Shown here: one piece after another, positions 26,559-34,259 of the stretch
How the letters are laid out: each line of letters starts with the position of its first letter
Numbering within the stretch: the first letter of the stretch is position 1
Origin: Bacillota bacterium
GTDB lineage: Bacteria; Bacillota; Sulfobacillia; JAJZYS01; JAJYTV01
Assembly: GCA_021847575.1 (NCBI GenBank)
Contig: JAJZQO010000011.1
Span: 1 to 53,655, forward strand
Reading direction: 5' to 3'
Length of the DNA stretch: 53,655 bases
Translations under genes and position numbers: made by a program
Notes under the pieces: generated by a model
Databases searched by the model: none
The model's input: only the letters and a program-made list of their open reading frames with translations
Told to the model about the DNA's origin: nothing

Positions 26559-27301
26559 AGTCCATGCAACAATATCTTCTGGGCATCGCGACGTTCCTGA
26601 CGATCCTGGGCATGGTCCCGACAACGCTCGCCGCACGTGCGCGGCCCGAACTGCAAGGCCAGGTGGTCATCGTCGACGCCGGCCACGGCGGCCGCGACTT
26701 CGGTGCGCGGGTGACGGGAGTGGACGAGAAGGATCTGGTGCTGTCGATCAGCCGCAAGACCGCGGCTGCTCTGCGCGGGGCCGGGGCCAAGGTCGTCGAG
26801 ACCCGCCGCGCGGACAGCAACCTCATTTCGCGCAGGCCCGAACCGAGCAACCTGCAGCGCATGAACCTGCAAGCCCGAGTCGATCTAGCCGCCCGAAACG
26901 AGGCGGACATTTTCCTCAGCATCCACGCCAACAAGTACTCGGACAGCTCGGTTCACGGGGCGCAGATCTTCATCGGCGAGAACCCTGACGCCGAACGTCA
27001 GCTTCTCGGCACCTGCCTGCAAGCCGAAATGTCCGCCGTGAGCGGCGGGCGGCGACAGCTCGATATGCTGCGGGACCTTTACCTGATGCGGCACCTGACG
27101 ATCCCGGCGGCCTTGATCGAGGTGGGCTTCATGTCCAATCCGGCCGAACGCAGCCGCATGCTTGATCCGCGCTACCAAGACCAGGTCGCCCAGGCGGTCA
27201 GGCGGGGCGTGATGTGCTTCGTGCGCGGGCGCTCGGCACTGAACCTGCCACCCCACCAAACGAAGGATCCTATCGCGACGCCGGACGTACCTCCGGTCTA
27301 A
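26537..27301 (+). CDS. N-acetylmuramoyl-L-alanine amidase, CwlD-like
   Basis: A 254-residue Amidase_3 protein that cleaves the amide bond between muramic acid and the stem peptide. Zinc-site motifs are VDAGHGGRDFGA (His, near 50-60), the Glu in the EKDLVLSISRK region, FLSIHANKYSD (His) and ALIEVGFMSNPAE (catalytic Glu). The N-terminal hydrophobic stretch YLLGIATFLTILGMV is a signal peptide or anchor. Size, architecture and the downstream RDLYLMRHLTIPA segment resemble CwlD, which makes muramic-delta-lactam in spore cortex. That would fit a spore-former, but other Amidase_3 enzymes cannot be excluded. The start is ATG 26537, or ATG 26564 just past the palindrome. Confidence 0.88.
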   Translation: MLMWYTLESMQQYLLGIATFLTILGMVPTTLAARARPELQGQVVIVDAGHGGRDFGARVTGVDEKDLVLSISRKTAAALRGAGAKVVETRRADSNLISRRPEPSNLQRMNLQARVDLAARNEADIFLSIHANKYSDSSVHGAQIFIGENPDAERQLLGTCLQAEMSAVSGGRRQLDMLRDLYLMRHLTIPAALIEVGFMSNPAERSRMLDPRYQDQVAQAVRRGVMCFVRGRSALNLPPHQTKDPIATPDVPPV

Positions 27302-27357
27302 ACCTTTCTGCCGGCCTGCTAGGCTTATCGCTCGCCTGCCGTGCGCACAGACAGGGC

Positions 27358-27745
27358 TCATCGGCGTCCGCTGCTCGCTGCCCCATTAGGCTAAGGGGCG
27401 GCGCGCACGAACTCGCGGTTCACACCTTCGCTCGCGCCGAGCACCTCGGAGCCGAGGTCGTTGCAACCCACGATCCCGACGCCGAGTAGACGGCTCAGGT
27501 CCGTCGCAACCCCGTCCGGTCGTTCTGGGGCCAGGATGACGTAGTAGCCGAACGGTTTCACGGTGTAGCGGTTCGGCCCGTCGATCGCCGCCACCCGGCG
27601 GCCCGCGATGCGGTAGAAGTCGCCGCCACGGCCGAAGGTACGGGTGAGGCCGCCGATCATGGCCGCCAGGTCGATGCGCGGCGCGCCCACCTCACGCACC
27701 GCCATTTCCAAGACAACTGATTTGCATGAAGTGTATTCAATCAAC
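27358..27745 (-). pseudogene. Truncated copy of the CofE-like gene
   Basis: The translated minus strand (EMAVREVGAPRID, GGDFYRIAGRRVAAIDG, VILAPERPDGVATDLSRLLG and so on) is nearly identical to the C-terminal two-thirds of the gene at 29654-30355. DNA similarity runs from about 27358 (matching 29680) to about 27745, with a 6-nt in-frame deletion, a roughly 30-nt deletion near 27725 and a truncated 3' end. The N-terminal third is missing. No ribosome binding site or matching start is present, so it is a broken partial duplicate in the same orientation as the intact copy. Confidence 0.85.
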
Positions 27746-27833
27746 TGACGGCACGTCCATGGGGTGGGCCATCGCGAGGGCTGCGATCGCAGGGCCGCGG
27801 AACGAGACGGCACTCGTCGCGTTCAGAGAGATG

Positions 27834-27877
27834 TTGCCAGGACCACGGTTCTCTCTATAATGAGAGATATCACTCTC
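27834..27877 (+). promoter_or_regulatory. Promoter with alternating CTCTC/GAGAG operator-like repeats
   Basis: TTGCCA (27834-27839), 16-nt spacer, perfect -10 TATAAT (27856-27861). The -10 is framed by CTCTC (27851-27855) and GAGAG (27862-27866), and a second CTCTC follows at 27873-27877, giving overlapping inverted repeats with 6-nt spacers. This suggests a repressor site on the promoter of the ATPase-deaminase pair. Confidence 0.7.
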
Positions 27878-27893
27878 AAAGTAGGTGGACCAC

Positions 27894-29000
27894 ATGGCTG
27901 ATCTGTTCCCTGTCGGTGGCCCTGTGCCGGCCGAGGATGTGGTCGATCGGGCGGAGTTCATTGAACAGGTGGTCACGCGTCTGCTCGACCGTCACAGCGT
28001 GGTGCTTTCCGCGCCGAGGCGCCTCGGAAAGAGTAGCGTGGCTTATGAGATTCTGCGCCTTCTGAGAGAAGAAGAGGACTGCTACACGGCTGCAGTTGAC
28101 CTCTCTACTGTTTCAACTGTGCGTGACCTCGCGGAACGGCTGATCGCCATGACGATCGCCAGCGTCGCTCCTGGTGTGCGGACTGCTCTGACAGCGCGGC
28201 AAGGACTCGGCAAGTTGATTCGCATGCCGGAGGTTCGGGCCAAGATGCACGACCTGGAGTTGTCGTTTTCTCTGCGTCCTGGCGAGGAACAACGGCCAGA
28301 CGAGCTTCTCGACGAGGCGTTCAGTTTGCCGGAACGCGTGGCCAGCAGGGAAGGGCGCAGATTCGTCATACTCCTTGATGAGTTCCAGAGTGCCGCCGCA
28401 ATCGGAGGACCTGCGCTTCTTGCGAAGATGCGCGGCACCTTTCAAGTCCAACGCCACACGGCGTTCCTCTTTCTCGGTAGCCAAGCCGGTACGATCGCAC
28501 AGATCTTTGGCAACAGCAGTAAGCCCTTCTTCCGCTTCGCCACGATGCTTGACCTTCCCCCGGTACCAGATGAGGCCTGGAGGACGTACATGCGCCGTCG
28601 GTTGGCGGAGCGCAGGATCGCGATCGACGACGCAGCTATCGACGCTATCCTGGCGTACACGGGCGGGCACCCATACGACACCATGCTAGTGGCATACGAG
28701 GCCCACCTGCTCGCGAGGCGCTCTCGGCAGATCGACACCAAGATTGTCGGTGCGGCCTACATGGAAGCCGAAGCGCATCTCAACAGCATCTTCGAGGCTG
28801 AGCTGGACGCCCTTGGCTCGCGAGGGCGCGTGTTGCTCGGTCGCCTTGCCCGCAGTGAGCCGTTGTACGCCGACGAACGGGCTAGCGGGACAGTGGACCG
28901 CGCACTACGTGATCTCGTCCGCCAGGGCGTTATTCGTCGCATCGCTCGCGGGCGATACGAGTTTGTCGAGCCGATGCTCGCGAGACACATGCTGGGCTGA
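27894..29000 (+). CDS. STAND-like P-loop ATPase with C-terminal winged helix
   Basis: A 368-residue protein of the archaeal-type ATPase group (PF01637-like STAND NTPase). It opens with the typical FPVGGPVPAEDVVDRAEFI. Walker A is SAPRRLGKSS (Lys46) and Walker B is FVILLDEFQ (Asp162, Glu163); a sensor-like FLFLGSQAG follows at about 197. The C-terminal region (LDALGSRGRVLLGRLA, then RALRDLVRQGVIRRIARGRYEFVEPML) is a winged helix. Such proteins act as signalling switches or in defence and mobile-element functions; the role here is unknown. ATG 27894 has AGGTGG upstream. The next gene, a deaminase, follows after 12 nt, so the two are one operon. Base composition looks less GC-rich than in neighbouring genes, which suggests transfer. 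Confidence 0.85.
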   Translation: MADLFPVGGPVPAEDVVDRAEFIEQVVTRLLDRHSVVLSAPRRLGKSSVAYEILRLLREEEDCYTAAVDLSTVSTVRDLAERLIAMTIASVAPGVRTALTARQGLGKLIRMPEVRAKMHDLELSFSLRPGEEQRPDELLDEAFSLPERVASREGRRFVILLDEFQSAAAIGGPALLAKMRGTFQVQRHTAFLFLGSQAGTIAQIFGNSSKPFFRFATMLDLPPVPDEAWRTYMRRRLAERRIAIDDAAIDAILAYTGGHPYDTMLVAYEAHLLARRSRQIDTKIVGAAYMEAEAHLNSIFEAELDALGSRGRVLLGRLARSEPLYADERASGTVDRALRDLVRQGVIRRIARGRYEFVEPMLARHMLG

Positions 29001-29012
29001 GGTGATTGAGGC

Positions 29013-29636
29013 ATGCATCTTGAGGATGCTTGGTCAGCAGTGTTCTCTGAGGCTTGGGCGGCCTATCAAGACGGCACGATTCCGGTAGGTGCTGCATTCG
29101 TCGACGCCACGGGGCAAGTGCGCTACCGGGGCCGCAATCAAGTATTTTCGCCGAAGTCCGGGTCCATGCCGCTGCAGCATACGCGGCTCGCGCATGCGGA
29201 GATCAACGTGCTGGCGCAGGCCAGCCCTGCCGACCGGCTCTATGAGGGGATCTTGTATACCACCCTGGAACCGTGCGCCATGTGCGTAGGGGCCGCTGTA
29301 GTGTGCGGCGCCCGCCATATCCGGTACGCGGCAAAGGATGGTCCGACCGGTGCCACCGAGCTTCTCACTGTCCACCCTTTCTTGGCATCGAAGAACGTGA
29401 AGCTTGAAGGTACCCAAGGGGTTCTCAGCGCCGCATCCCTGGTGCTGATGACCGACTGGATACTGCGCGAGGACTCGAAGACAGCTGGCCGGACGCTCGA
29501 CGCCTACCCCGCGCAAGACGCACGGGCCTTGGATCCAGTGCAGGAATGGTTCCGCGCGGGCCGTTTGCAAGCCATGGCGCAGGCCGGCGTGTCCTCAGAC
29601 GCACTGCTGGCAGCGAAAGAGTCGGCGCCGCGCTGA
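29013..29636 (+). CDS. TadA/CDA-fold nucleoside deaminase
   Basis: A 207-residue zinc deaminase of the cytidine deaminase superfamily. The zinc/catalytic motifs are HAE at 61-63 (in RLAHAEINVLAQ) and PCAMC with Cys88 and Cys91 (in TTLEPCAMCVGAA). The early IPVGAAFVD and later GARHIRYAAKDGPTGATELL fit the TadA/guanine-deaminase branch. It is about 40-50 residues longer than usual TadA, with an extra C-terminal helical region. GAGGTGAT at 28999-29006 overlaps the stop of the ATPase gene, so translation is coupled. The substrate (free base, nucleoside or tRNA) cannot be told from sequence. Confidence 0.88.
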   Translation: MHLEDAWSAVFSEAWAAYQDGTIPVGAAFVDATGQVRYRGRNQVFSPKSGSMPLQHTRLAHAEINVLAQASPADRLYEGILYTTLEPCAMCVGAAVVCGARHIRYAAKDGPTGATELLTVHPFLASKNVKLEGTQGVLSAASLVLMTDWILREDSKTAGRTLDAYPAQDARALDPVQEWFRAGRLQAMAQAGVSSDALLAAKESAPR

Positions 29637-29653
29637 CCAATAGCGTGCGACGC

Positions 29654-30355
29654 CTAGTTGCCCACCGCACGGATCACACCCATCGGCGTCCGCTGGTCCC
29701 GCTGCCCCATGGGGTTATCCCGCAGGGCTGCGCGCACGAACTCGCGATCCACACCCTCGCTGGCGCCGAGCACCTCGGAGCCGAGGTCGTTGCAGTCCAC
29801 GATGCCAACACCGACGCCGAGCAGACGGCTCAGGTCCGTCGCAACCCCGTCCGGTCGTTCTGGGGCCAGGATGACGTAGTAGCCGAACGGCTTTACGGTG
29901 TAGCGGTTCGGCCCGTCGATGGCCGCCACCCGCCGGCCGGCGATGCGGTAGAAGTCGCCGCCGCGGCCGAACGCACGTGTCAGGCCGCCGATCAGAGCCG
30001 CGAAGACGATGCGGGGGGCTCCCACCTCGCGCATCGCCATCTCCATCACAACCGGCTGGCCGATGCCCATGCCGTGTCGCGTGGTGTGCACGAAGTGTGA
30101 GATCAGCCGCGCCAAGGTCCGCGGTCTGACCTGCCACATGCCGACAGCCCGCCCCTGCGTAATGGAGACCACCTTTTCCGAGACGAAGGCGATGTCGCCC
30201 TGCCGCACGCCTGGCAGCAGGTACTGTCTCGCGATCGCCTGGATGTCCTGCCCGGAGCGCACCAAGGGAATCCGCACCAGCTGTCGCCGCACCGTGTGCT
30301 GGCCCACCTCGATGGTTCCACCGTCGATCCATTCGCTTTCCGCACCGGCATGCAT
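29654..30355 (-). CDS. CofE-like F420-0:gamma-glutamyl ligase family protein
   Basis: A 233-residue member of the F420_ligase family (PF01996), whose founder CofE adds glutamate to coenzyme F420-0. Family features are LPGVRQGDIAFVSEKVVSITQGRAV near residues 47-70, then the YRIAGRRVAAIDGPNRYTV region and IVDCNDLGSEVLGAS near 190-205. It is standalone, and no other F420 gene is in the window, so F420 synthesis is not established; many CofE-like proteins are uncharacterised. ATG 30355 has GGGGGTGG 7 nt upstream. An 8-bp hairpin can mask that site. A truncated duplicate lies at 27358-27745. Confidence 0.85.
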   Translation of the reverse strand: MHAGAESEWIDGGTIEVGQHTVRRQLVRIPLVRSGQDIQAIARQYLLPGVRQGDIAFVSEKVVSITQGRAVGMWQVRPRTLARLISHFVHTTRHGMGIGQPVVMEMAMREVGAPRIVFAALIGGLTRAFGRGGDFYRIAGRRVAAIDGPNRYTVKPFGYYVILAPERPDGVATDLSRLLGVGVGIVDCNDLGSEVLGASEGVDREFVRAALRDNPMGQRDQRTPMGVIRAVGN

Positions 30356-30364
30356 CAAAGCGCC

Positions 30365-30400
30365 ACCCCCTCGCGTCCGTCACCGTATGGCTGAGGGGGT
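30365..30400 (-). promoter_or_regulatory. Hairpin over the CofE-like ribosome binding site
   Basis: ACCCCCTC (30365-30372) and GAGGGGGT (30393-30400) are perfect complements. On the minus-strand mRNA the second arm of the hairpin contains the GAGGGGGT ribosome binding site of the CofE-like gene, so folding would reduce its translation. Confidence 0.5.
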
Positions 30401-30443
30401 AAAGAGGTGAACGGCGCGACGCCGGATGGCCTGGGTGGTCGCG

Positions 30444-31337
30444 CTAGCGGCCGAACGGCCGCCGCGACCGCCGCCACAGGTAGGGCAGGAACTCACGGAC
30501 GGCGACGTCCGCCAGCACCAGGCCGGATGCGACGCTCCTGCCGTGTCGCAGAGCCGCCCGCAGATCCTCCTGCCGTCCGAGCCGCCAGAAGGCATAGGCG
30601 AAGCGCACATCGTGCCACGCCAGCAACCTCCTGTACTCAGCTTCAGGAATCGGCCCGTCCGGCGGCCCCAGGTCCGCAAGCATGCGCTGCATGGCGTCGT
30701 AGACCCTGCGCGCGTTCTTGCTGTAGCTGCTTCCCTCGTCGCGGTAGACCACGAGGGGCCAGGCAAGATGAAGGTCGTCTGTCAGCCGCGAAACGCGCAT
30801 CCAGAAGTCCCAGTCCTCCGTTCCGTCGATGGCGGTCCGGAAGCCGCCCACTGCTTGCCACAGTTCGCGCCGCACCAGAACCGTCGAGGTCTGGAAGCGG
30901 TTCAGGCGCACGATATCGGCGAAGGCGATGCGTCGGCGCGGCAGCTCGGCCGGTGCCGGCAGGGGAGGCGCCTTGGCCGCGTCGCGCACCCAATCGCTCG
31001 AGCACATGCCGATCTCCGGCGCCGCGTCGAGGGCGGCGAGCTGTGCCTCCAGCTTGCCTGGCAACCAAAGGTCGTCGGCATCGAGAAACGCGAGCCACTC
31101 GCCACGCGCGGCGGCTGCAGCGGTGTTGCGGGCGGCGCTGGGACCGGTGTTCGCCTGGCGCAGCACCTTGACTTCGGGCAATTCCCGCTCGACGAGTTCC
31201 GCGGTCCCGTCCTGCGATCCGTCATCGACCACGACGATCTCGTACGGGGCAGCCGTCTGCGCGAGGGCGCTGCGCAGCGCCGGCACGATGGTGTCCCGCG
31301 CGTTGTACGCTGGCAGGACGACACTGATGCGGTGCAC
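30444..31337 (-). CDS. Family 2 glycosyltransferase
   Basis: A 297-residue GT-A enzyme that transfers a sugar from a nucleotide-sugar donor. The fold begins ISVVLPAYNARDTIVPALRSAL, followed by YEIVVVDDGSQDGT, the acceptor-proximal NTGPSAARNTA and the DxD-type metal motif LAFLDADDLWLP. The DGTEDWDFWMRV segment is the usual second-half signature. GTG 31337 is preferred over the longer frame (to 31421) because the domain starts there and GGAG lies 11 nt upstream. No polysaccharide genes surround it, so the acceptor is unknown. It is divergent from the antiporter gene. Confidence 0.9.
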   Translation of the reverse strand: MHRISVVLPAYNARDTIVPALRSALAQTAAPYEIVVVDDGSQDGTAELVERELPEVKVLRQANTGPSAARNTAAAAARGEWLAFLDADDLWLPGKLEAQLAALDAAPEIGMCSSDWVRDAAKAPPLPAPAELPRRRIAFADIVRLNRFQTSTVLVRRELWQAVGGFRTAIDGTEDWDFWMRVSRLTDDLHLAWPLVVYRDEGSSYSKNARRVYDAMQRMLADLGPPDGPIPEAEYRRLLAWHDVRFAYAFWRLGRQEDLRAALRHGRSVASGLVLADVAVREFLPYLWRRSRRPFGR

Positions 31338-31444
31338 CTGGCGAACCACTCCTTGCTCACATACCCAGTCTCGCCTCCGGCAGGAGCGCCGCATGCGCTT
31401 CCAGAACGGCAGACAGGACATTCCACGCGAAGGGACAACGATGC

Positions 31445-32659
31445 ATGCAGGCTGCCCAATCGTTTCAGCTCATCGTAGGCGTCGGCCTGACGATGCTGTG
31501 CGGCGCCGCGCTCACGTGGCTGGCCGAACGTTGGCACGTTCCCGACATCGTCCTCTTCCTCCTGCTCGGCGTAGCGCTCGGCCCCGCTCTCCTCGACGTC
31601 GTGCGTCCCGCCGATCTGCCACAACTGGCCCAGGGGGCCGTGCTCCTTGGCGCGTCGTACCTGCTGTTCGAGGGCGGCCGCAGCCTCGACGCCAAGGAAC
31701 TGAGGTCGAGCTGGCGGGGCACGCTCCTGCTGGCGACGGTCGGCGTGCTGATCACGGCAGGGGTCGTGGCCTGGGCGGCCCACCTGGCGTTCGGCCTGAC
31801 CCTGCGCCCCTCGCTCCTGATCGGAGCCGTCCTCGCCCCCACCGATCCGGCAGCCATCGTCCCCATTCTGGCCGCTCTGCCGGTTGCGCGCCGGCTAGAG
31901 GCCCTGCTCGTCGCGGAGTCCGCCGTCAATGACGCGACCGGTGCAGCACTCGCAGCCATGCTGGCAGGCGGTGGACAGACGGTCGCGTCCGGCCTCGGAT
32001 CCCTGCTCTGGACCCTCGTGCTCGGCATGGCGGTTGGCAGCCTGGCAGGCACCGCGCTACACCTGGTCGAGCGGCGCCTCAGGGGGCCGCAGCATAGCCT
32101 GCGGCCGCTGCTGGCTCTCGCGGCCATGATCGCTGCGTATGCCCTGGCGACGGCGATCGCGGCCTCGGGCTTTCTTGCCGCCTTCGTCGCCGGTCTGCTC
32201 GCCGGACGCAGCCATCGCCGCCTCCTGAGCCGAGACCCGGTTGCAGGCAGTTTCTACGAGTATTCGGCAGGCATCTTCGGACGTCTGACACGGCTTGCAG
32301 TCTTCACGGTCCTCGGCGCAAGCCTGGTTCTGCCGGTGCTCGAGCGGTACGCCATCCCAGCGCTGCTGGTCAGCCTCGCACTGGTTCTGGTGGCAAGGCC
32401 CCTGACCGTGCTCGTCCTGCGTTTCGATTGGCGGGCACGCTTCAGCTGGCCGGAAATCGCTTTCTCAGCCTGGGTGCGCGAGACGGGGGTCGTGCCAGGC
32501 GCTCTCGCAGCACTGCTGCTGGCCGAGCACCAGGCCAACGCTTCCGTGATCGCCGCCTGCGTATTCGCCGCGCTCGTCGTCACCCTGCTCGGGCAGGCCC
32601 CCGCCACCGGGGCCGTCGCGCGGCGCCTCGGCCTTCTCTCCGGAGGACGCGGAGCCTAA
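31445..32659 (+). CDS. Na+/H+ antiporter, CPA1/NhaP type
   Basis: A 404-residue membrane antiporter exchanging Na+ (or K+) for H+. Around twelve hydrophobic segments are visible. Key motifs are AVLAPTDPAAIVPIL in the unwound-helix region and LLVAESAVNDATGAAL, which contains the ND ion-binding pair of the CPA1 group. The C-terminal half ends soon after the last helix, without the long regulatory tail of some NhaP proteins. AGGGA lies 9 nt before ATG 31445. Likely role: pH and salt homeostasis. Confidence 0.92.
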   Translation: MQAAQSFQLIVGVGLTMLCGAALTWLAERWHVPDIVLFLLLGVALGPALLDVVRPADLPQLAQGAVLLGASYLLFEGGRSLDAKELRSSWRGTLLLATVGVLITAGVVAWAAHLAFGLTLRPSLLIGAVLAPTDPAAIVPILAALPVARRLEALLVAESAVNDATGAALAAMLAGGGQTVASGLGSLLWTLVLGMAVGSLAGTALHLVERRLRGPQHSLRPLLALAAMIAAYALATAIAASGFLAAFVAGLLAGRSHRRLLSRDPVAGSFYEYSAGIFGRLTRLAVFTVLGASLVLPVLERYAIPALLVSLALVLVARPLTVLVLRFDWRARFSWPEIAFSAWVRETGVVPGALAALLLAEHQANASVIAACVFAALVVTLLGQAPATGAVARRLGLLSGGRGA

Positions 32660-32742
32660 AGACGTCTGGGCGGAAATGCGCGAGTTTCACAGCCCCACCA
32701 AGGGGAAAGCCCCGCCTCGGCGGTCAACCTGCCTCCGCACAC

Positions 32743-32766
32743 GCGGCGGGTCCCGGCCCCCGCCGC
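32743..32766. terminator. Hairpin after the antiporter gene
   Basis: GCGGCGGG (32743-32750) pairs with CCCGCCGC (32759-32766) across an 8-nt loop. It lies 84 nt after the antiporter stop and no T-run follows. Confidence 0.45.
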
Positions 32767-32858
32767 TCGCCCAGAGCCAGACGCTTATGATACCCTGATA
32801 CCAGGAATCGCCGAATTCCGAGCCGTGTGTCCGGCGGTTTCCGGAAGAGGTGCTATCT

Positions 32859-33794
32859 ATGTTGCGTCTCTTTCCCGATCTCTCCGACGAACTTCTCATG
32901 CGTCTCTACCATAAGGGCGCACATGCCCAGTGGACATCCGACGATATCGACTGGGAGTCCCCAGTCTCACTCGACGAGCGCGGCAGCCTTGCGCTGGCAC
33001 GCGTTCTCAGCCCGATCTACCTCGGGGAGCAGTCGGCCATGCTCGGTGCGGCCAACGTCCTGCCGCAACTCGCCATGGCCGGCGAATCCACCGCCCAACT
33101 CTACCTGACCACGTTCATCGGTGACGAGGCTCGGCATTTCGAAGTCCTGACGCGCCTCTACCGGCGCCTGGGACACGAGCCCGTCTCGATCCGCGCCCTG
33201 CCTGCGATGCTGCGCTACCATCACCGCCTGCGCCAGGGCGATCGCGTCGATTGGGCGTGGGGCATCCTGATCTCCGACCTGTTCGCCAAGCACTTCTACC
33301 AGACGTTCTCGCATGCGCAGGAGAACCTGCTCTTCGGCGGCATGTCGCGACGCATCCTGGTCGATGAGTCACGCCACCAGGCATTCTGCGACCACTACCT
33401 GGCGAGCGTCATGCCGCACCTCCCGCCTGAACGCAGGCAAGCCCTCAGGCAGATGCGCGACGAACTCCTCTCGATCATGGAGGACATGCAGGCCGTCCTG
33501 GGCGATGATGCCGAGGTACTGGGCTTCTCGGGACACGAGATGCTGGCGCAGGTCATGGAGGACGTGGCCATCCACGCAAGGCGCATCGGGCTCGACGGCG
33601 ATCCTCCCCCAAGGGGCTCCGGCCGCCGGGCCCGCAAGGCGGCGGTGGATCTTGACGCACGGCGCGTGCGCAAGGCGGCGCAGCAGGCGGATCGTCCGAT
33701 CCAGAGCAGCCTGGAGCCGGACTGCGACTGCACCGTCTGCCCTATCGCAGCGCTCTGCCAGAGTCGGCTCGTGCGGCGGGCTGCAGCCCGCTAG
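32859..33794 (+). CDS. Ferritin-like diiron protein (R2-like) with Cys-rich tail
   Basis: A 311-residue helical protein with paired carboxylate-histidine motifs: Glu57 (YLGEQSAML), E90-x2-H93 (GDEARHFE), probably Asp140 (ISDLFAKHF), and E170-x2-H173 (VDESRHQAF). This is the ligand pattern of the ribonucleotide reductase R2 / R2lox / diiron N-oxygenase superfamily. No RNR large subunit is nearby, so an oxidase or oxygenase role is more likely than RNR. The last 25 residues hold Cys289, 291, 294 and 300 (CDCTVCPIAALC) after a basic linker, an unusual addition that might bind an Fe-S cluster or zinc. ATG 32859 has GAGGTG 6 nt upstream. Confidence 0.8.
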   Translation: MLRLFPDLSDELLMRLYHKGAHAQWTSDDIDWESPVSLDERGSLALARVLSPIYLGEQSAMLGAANVLPQLAMAGESTAQLYLTTFIGDEARHFEVLTRLYRRLGHEPVSIRALPAMLRYHHRLRQGDRVDWAWGILISDLFAKHFYQTFSHAQENLLFGGMSRRILVDESRHQAFCDHYLASVMPHLPPERRQALRQMRDELLSIMEDMQAVLGDDAEVLGFSGHEMLAQVMEDVAIHARRIGLDGDPPPRGSGRRARKAAVDLDARRVRKAAQQADRPIQSSLEPDCDCTVCPIAALCQSRLVRRAAAR

Positions 33795-33810
33795 GTTCGC
33801 CACGCCTCGC

Positions 33811-33840
33811 GAGCCGCGGCCGGACAGCGCGCCGCGGCTC
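33811..33840. terminator. Bidirectional terminator between the diiron protein and cdd
   Basis: GAGCCGCGGC (33811-33820) pairs perfectly with GCCGCGGCTC (33831-33840) across a 10-nt loop, between two converging genes. Confidence 0.8.
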
Positions 33841-33845
33841 CATGT

Positions 33846-34259
33846 TCAGTCCGCCGTATCCAGGTCGCGCGGCGAGAAGGCGTTCGGCAGGAGCTCCGCC
33901 AAGGAGGTGCGACGCCACTTCCCGCCCTGCCCGACGAGCCAGACCGGCGCCGCCGCGTCCATGAACTCAAAGAGTACTTGGCGGCAGGCGCCACAGGGAG
34001 CGATGGGGCCCTTCGTCTCCCCCACCACGAGAATCTCCGCGAATTTGCGCGCCCCTCCCGACGCCGCCGCAAAGGCGGCAGAGCGCTCTGCGCACATGCT
34101 GAGGCCATACGAGGCGTTCTCGACATTGCCCGCCGCGACGATCCGACCGCCCGGCAGGCGCAGCGCCGCTCCCACCGGAAAGTGCGAGTAGGGCGCATAT
34201 GCGCTCTCTTGCGCCTGCCGGGCCGCCTGGAGAAGGTCCTGCGGCGGTCCTTCACTCAT
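33846..34259 (-). CDS. cdd: Cytidine deaminase
   Basis: Hydrolyses cytidine and deoxycytidine to (deoxy)uridine in pyrimidine salvage. The 137-residue length matches the tetrameric Gram-positive type. The substrate loop is YSHFPVGAALR and the zinc/catalytic motif is MCAERSAAFAA (CAE) with PCGACRQVLFEF supplying two more zinc cysteines. It is the last gene of the hem-deo operon, and its ATG overlaps the stop of pdp by 4 nt (ATGA). Products feed the upstream pdp and deoC steps. Confidence 0.96.
   Translation of the reverse strand: MSEGPPQDLLQAARQAQESAYAPYSHFPVGAALRLPGGRIVAAGNVENASYGLSMCAERSAAFAAASGGARKFAEILVVGETKGPIAPCGACRQVLFEFMDAAAPVWLVGQGGKWRRTSLAELLPNAFSPRDLDTAD

Noticed and set aside
27894-29636. 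RADAR (RdrA-RdrB) defence system
   Set aside because: The composition is similar, but the ATPase is of the small STAND type and the deaminase has the CDA/TadA fold with HAE and PCxxC, not the RdrB-type adenosine deaminase fold.
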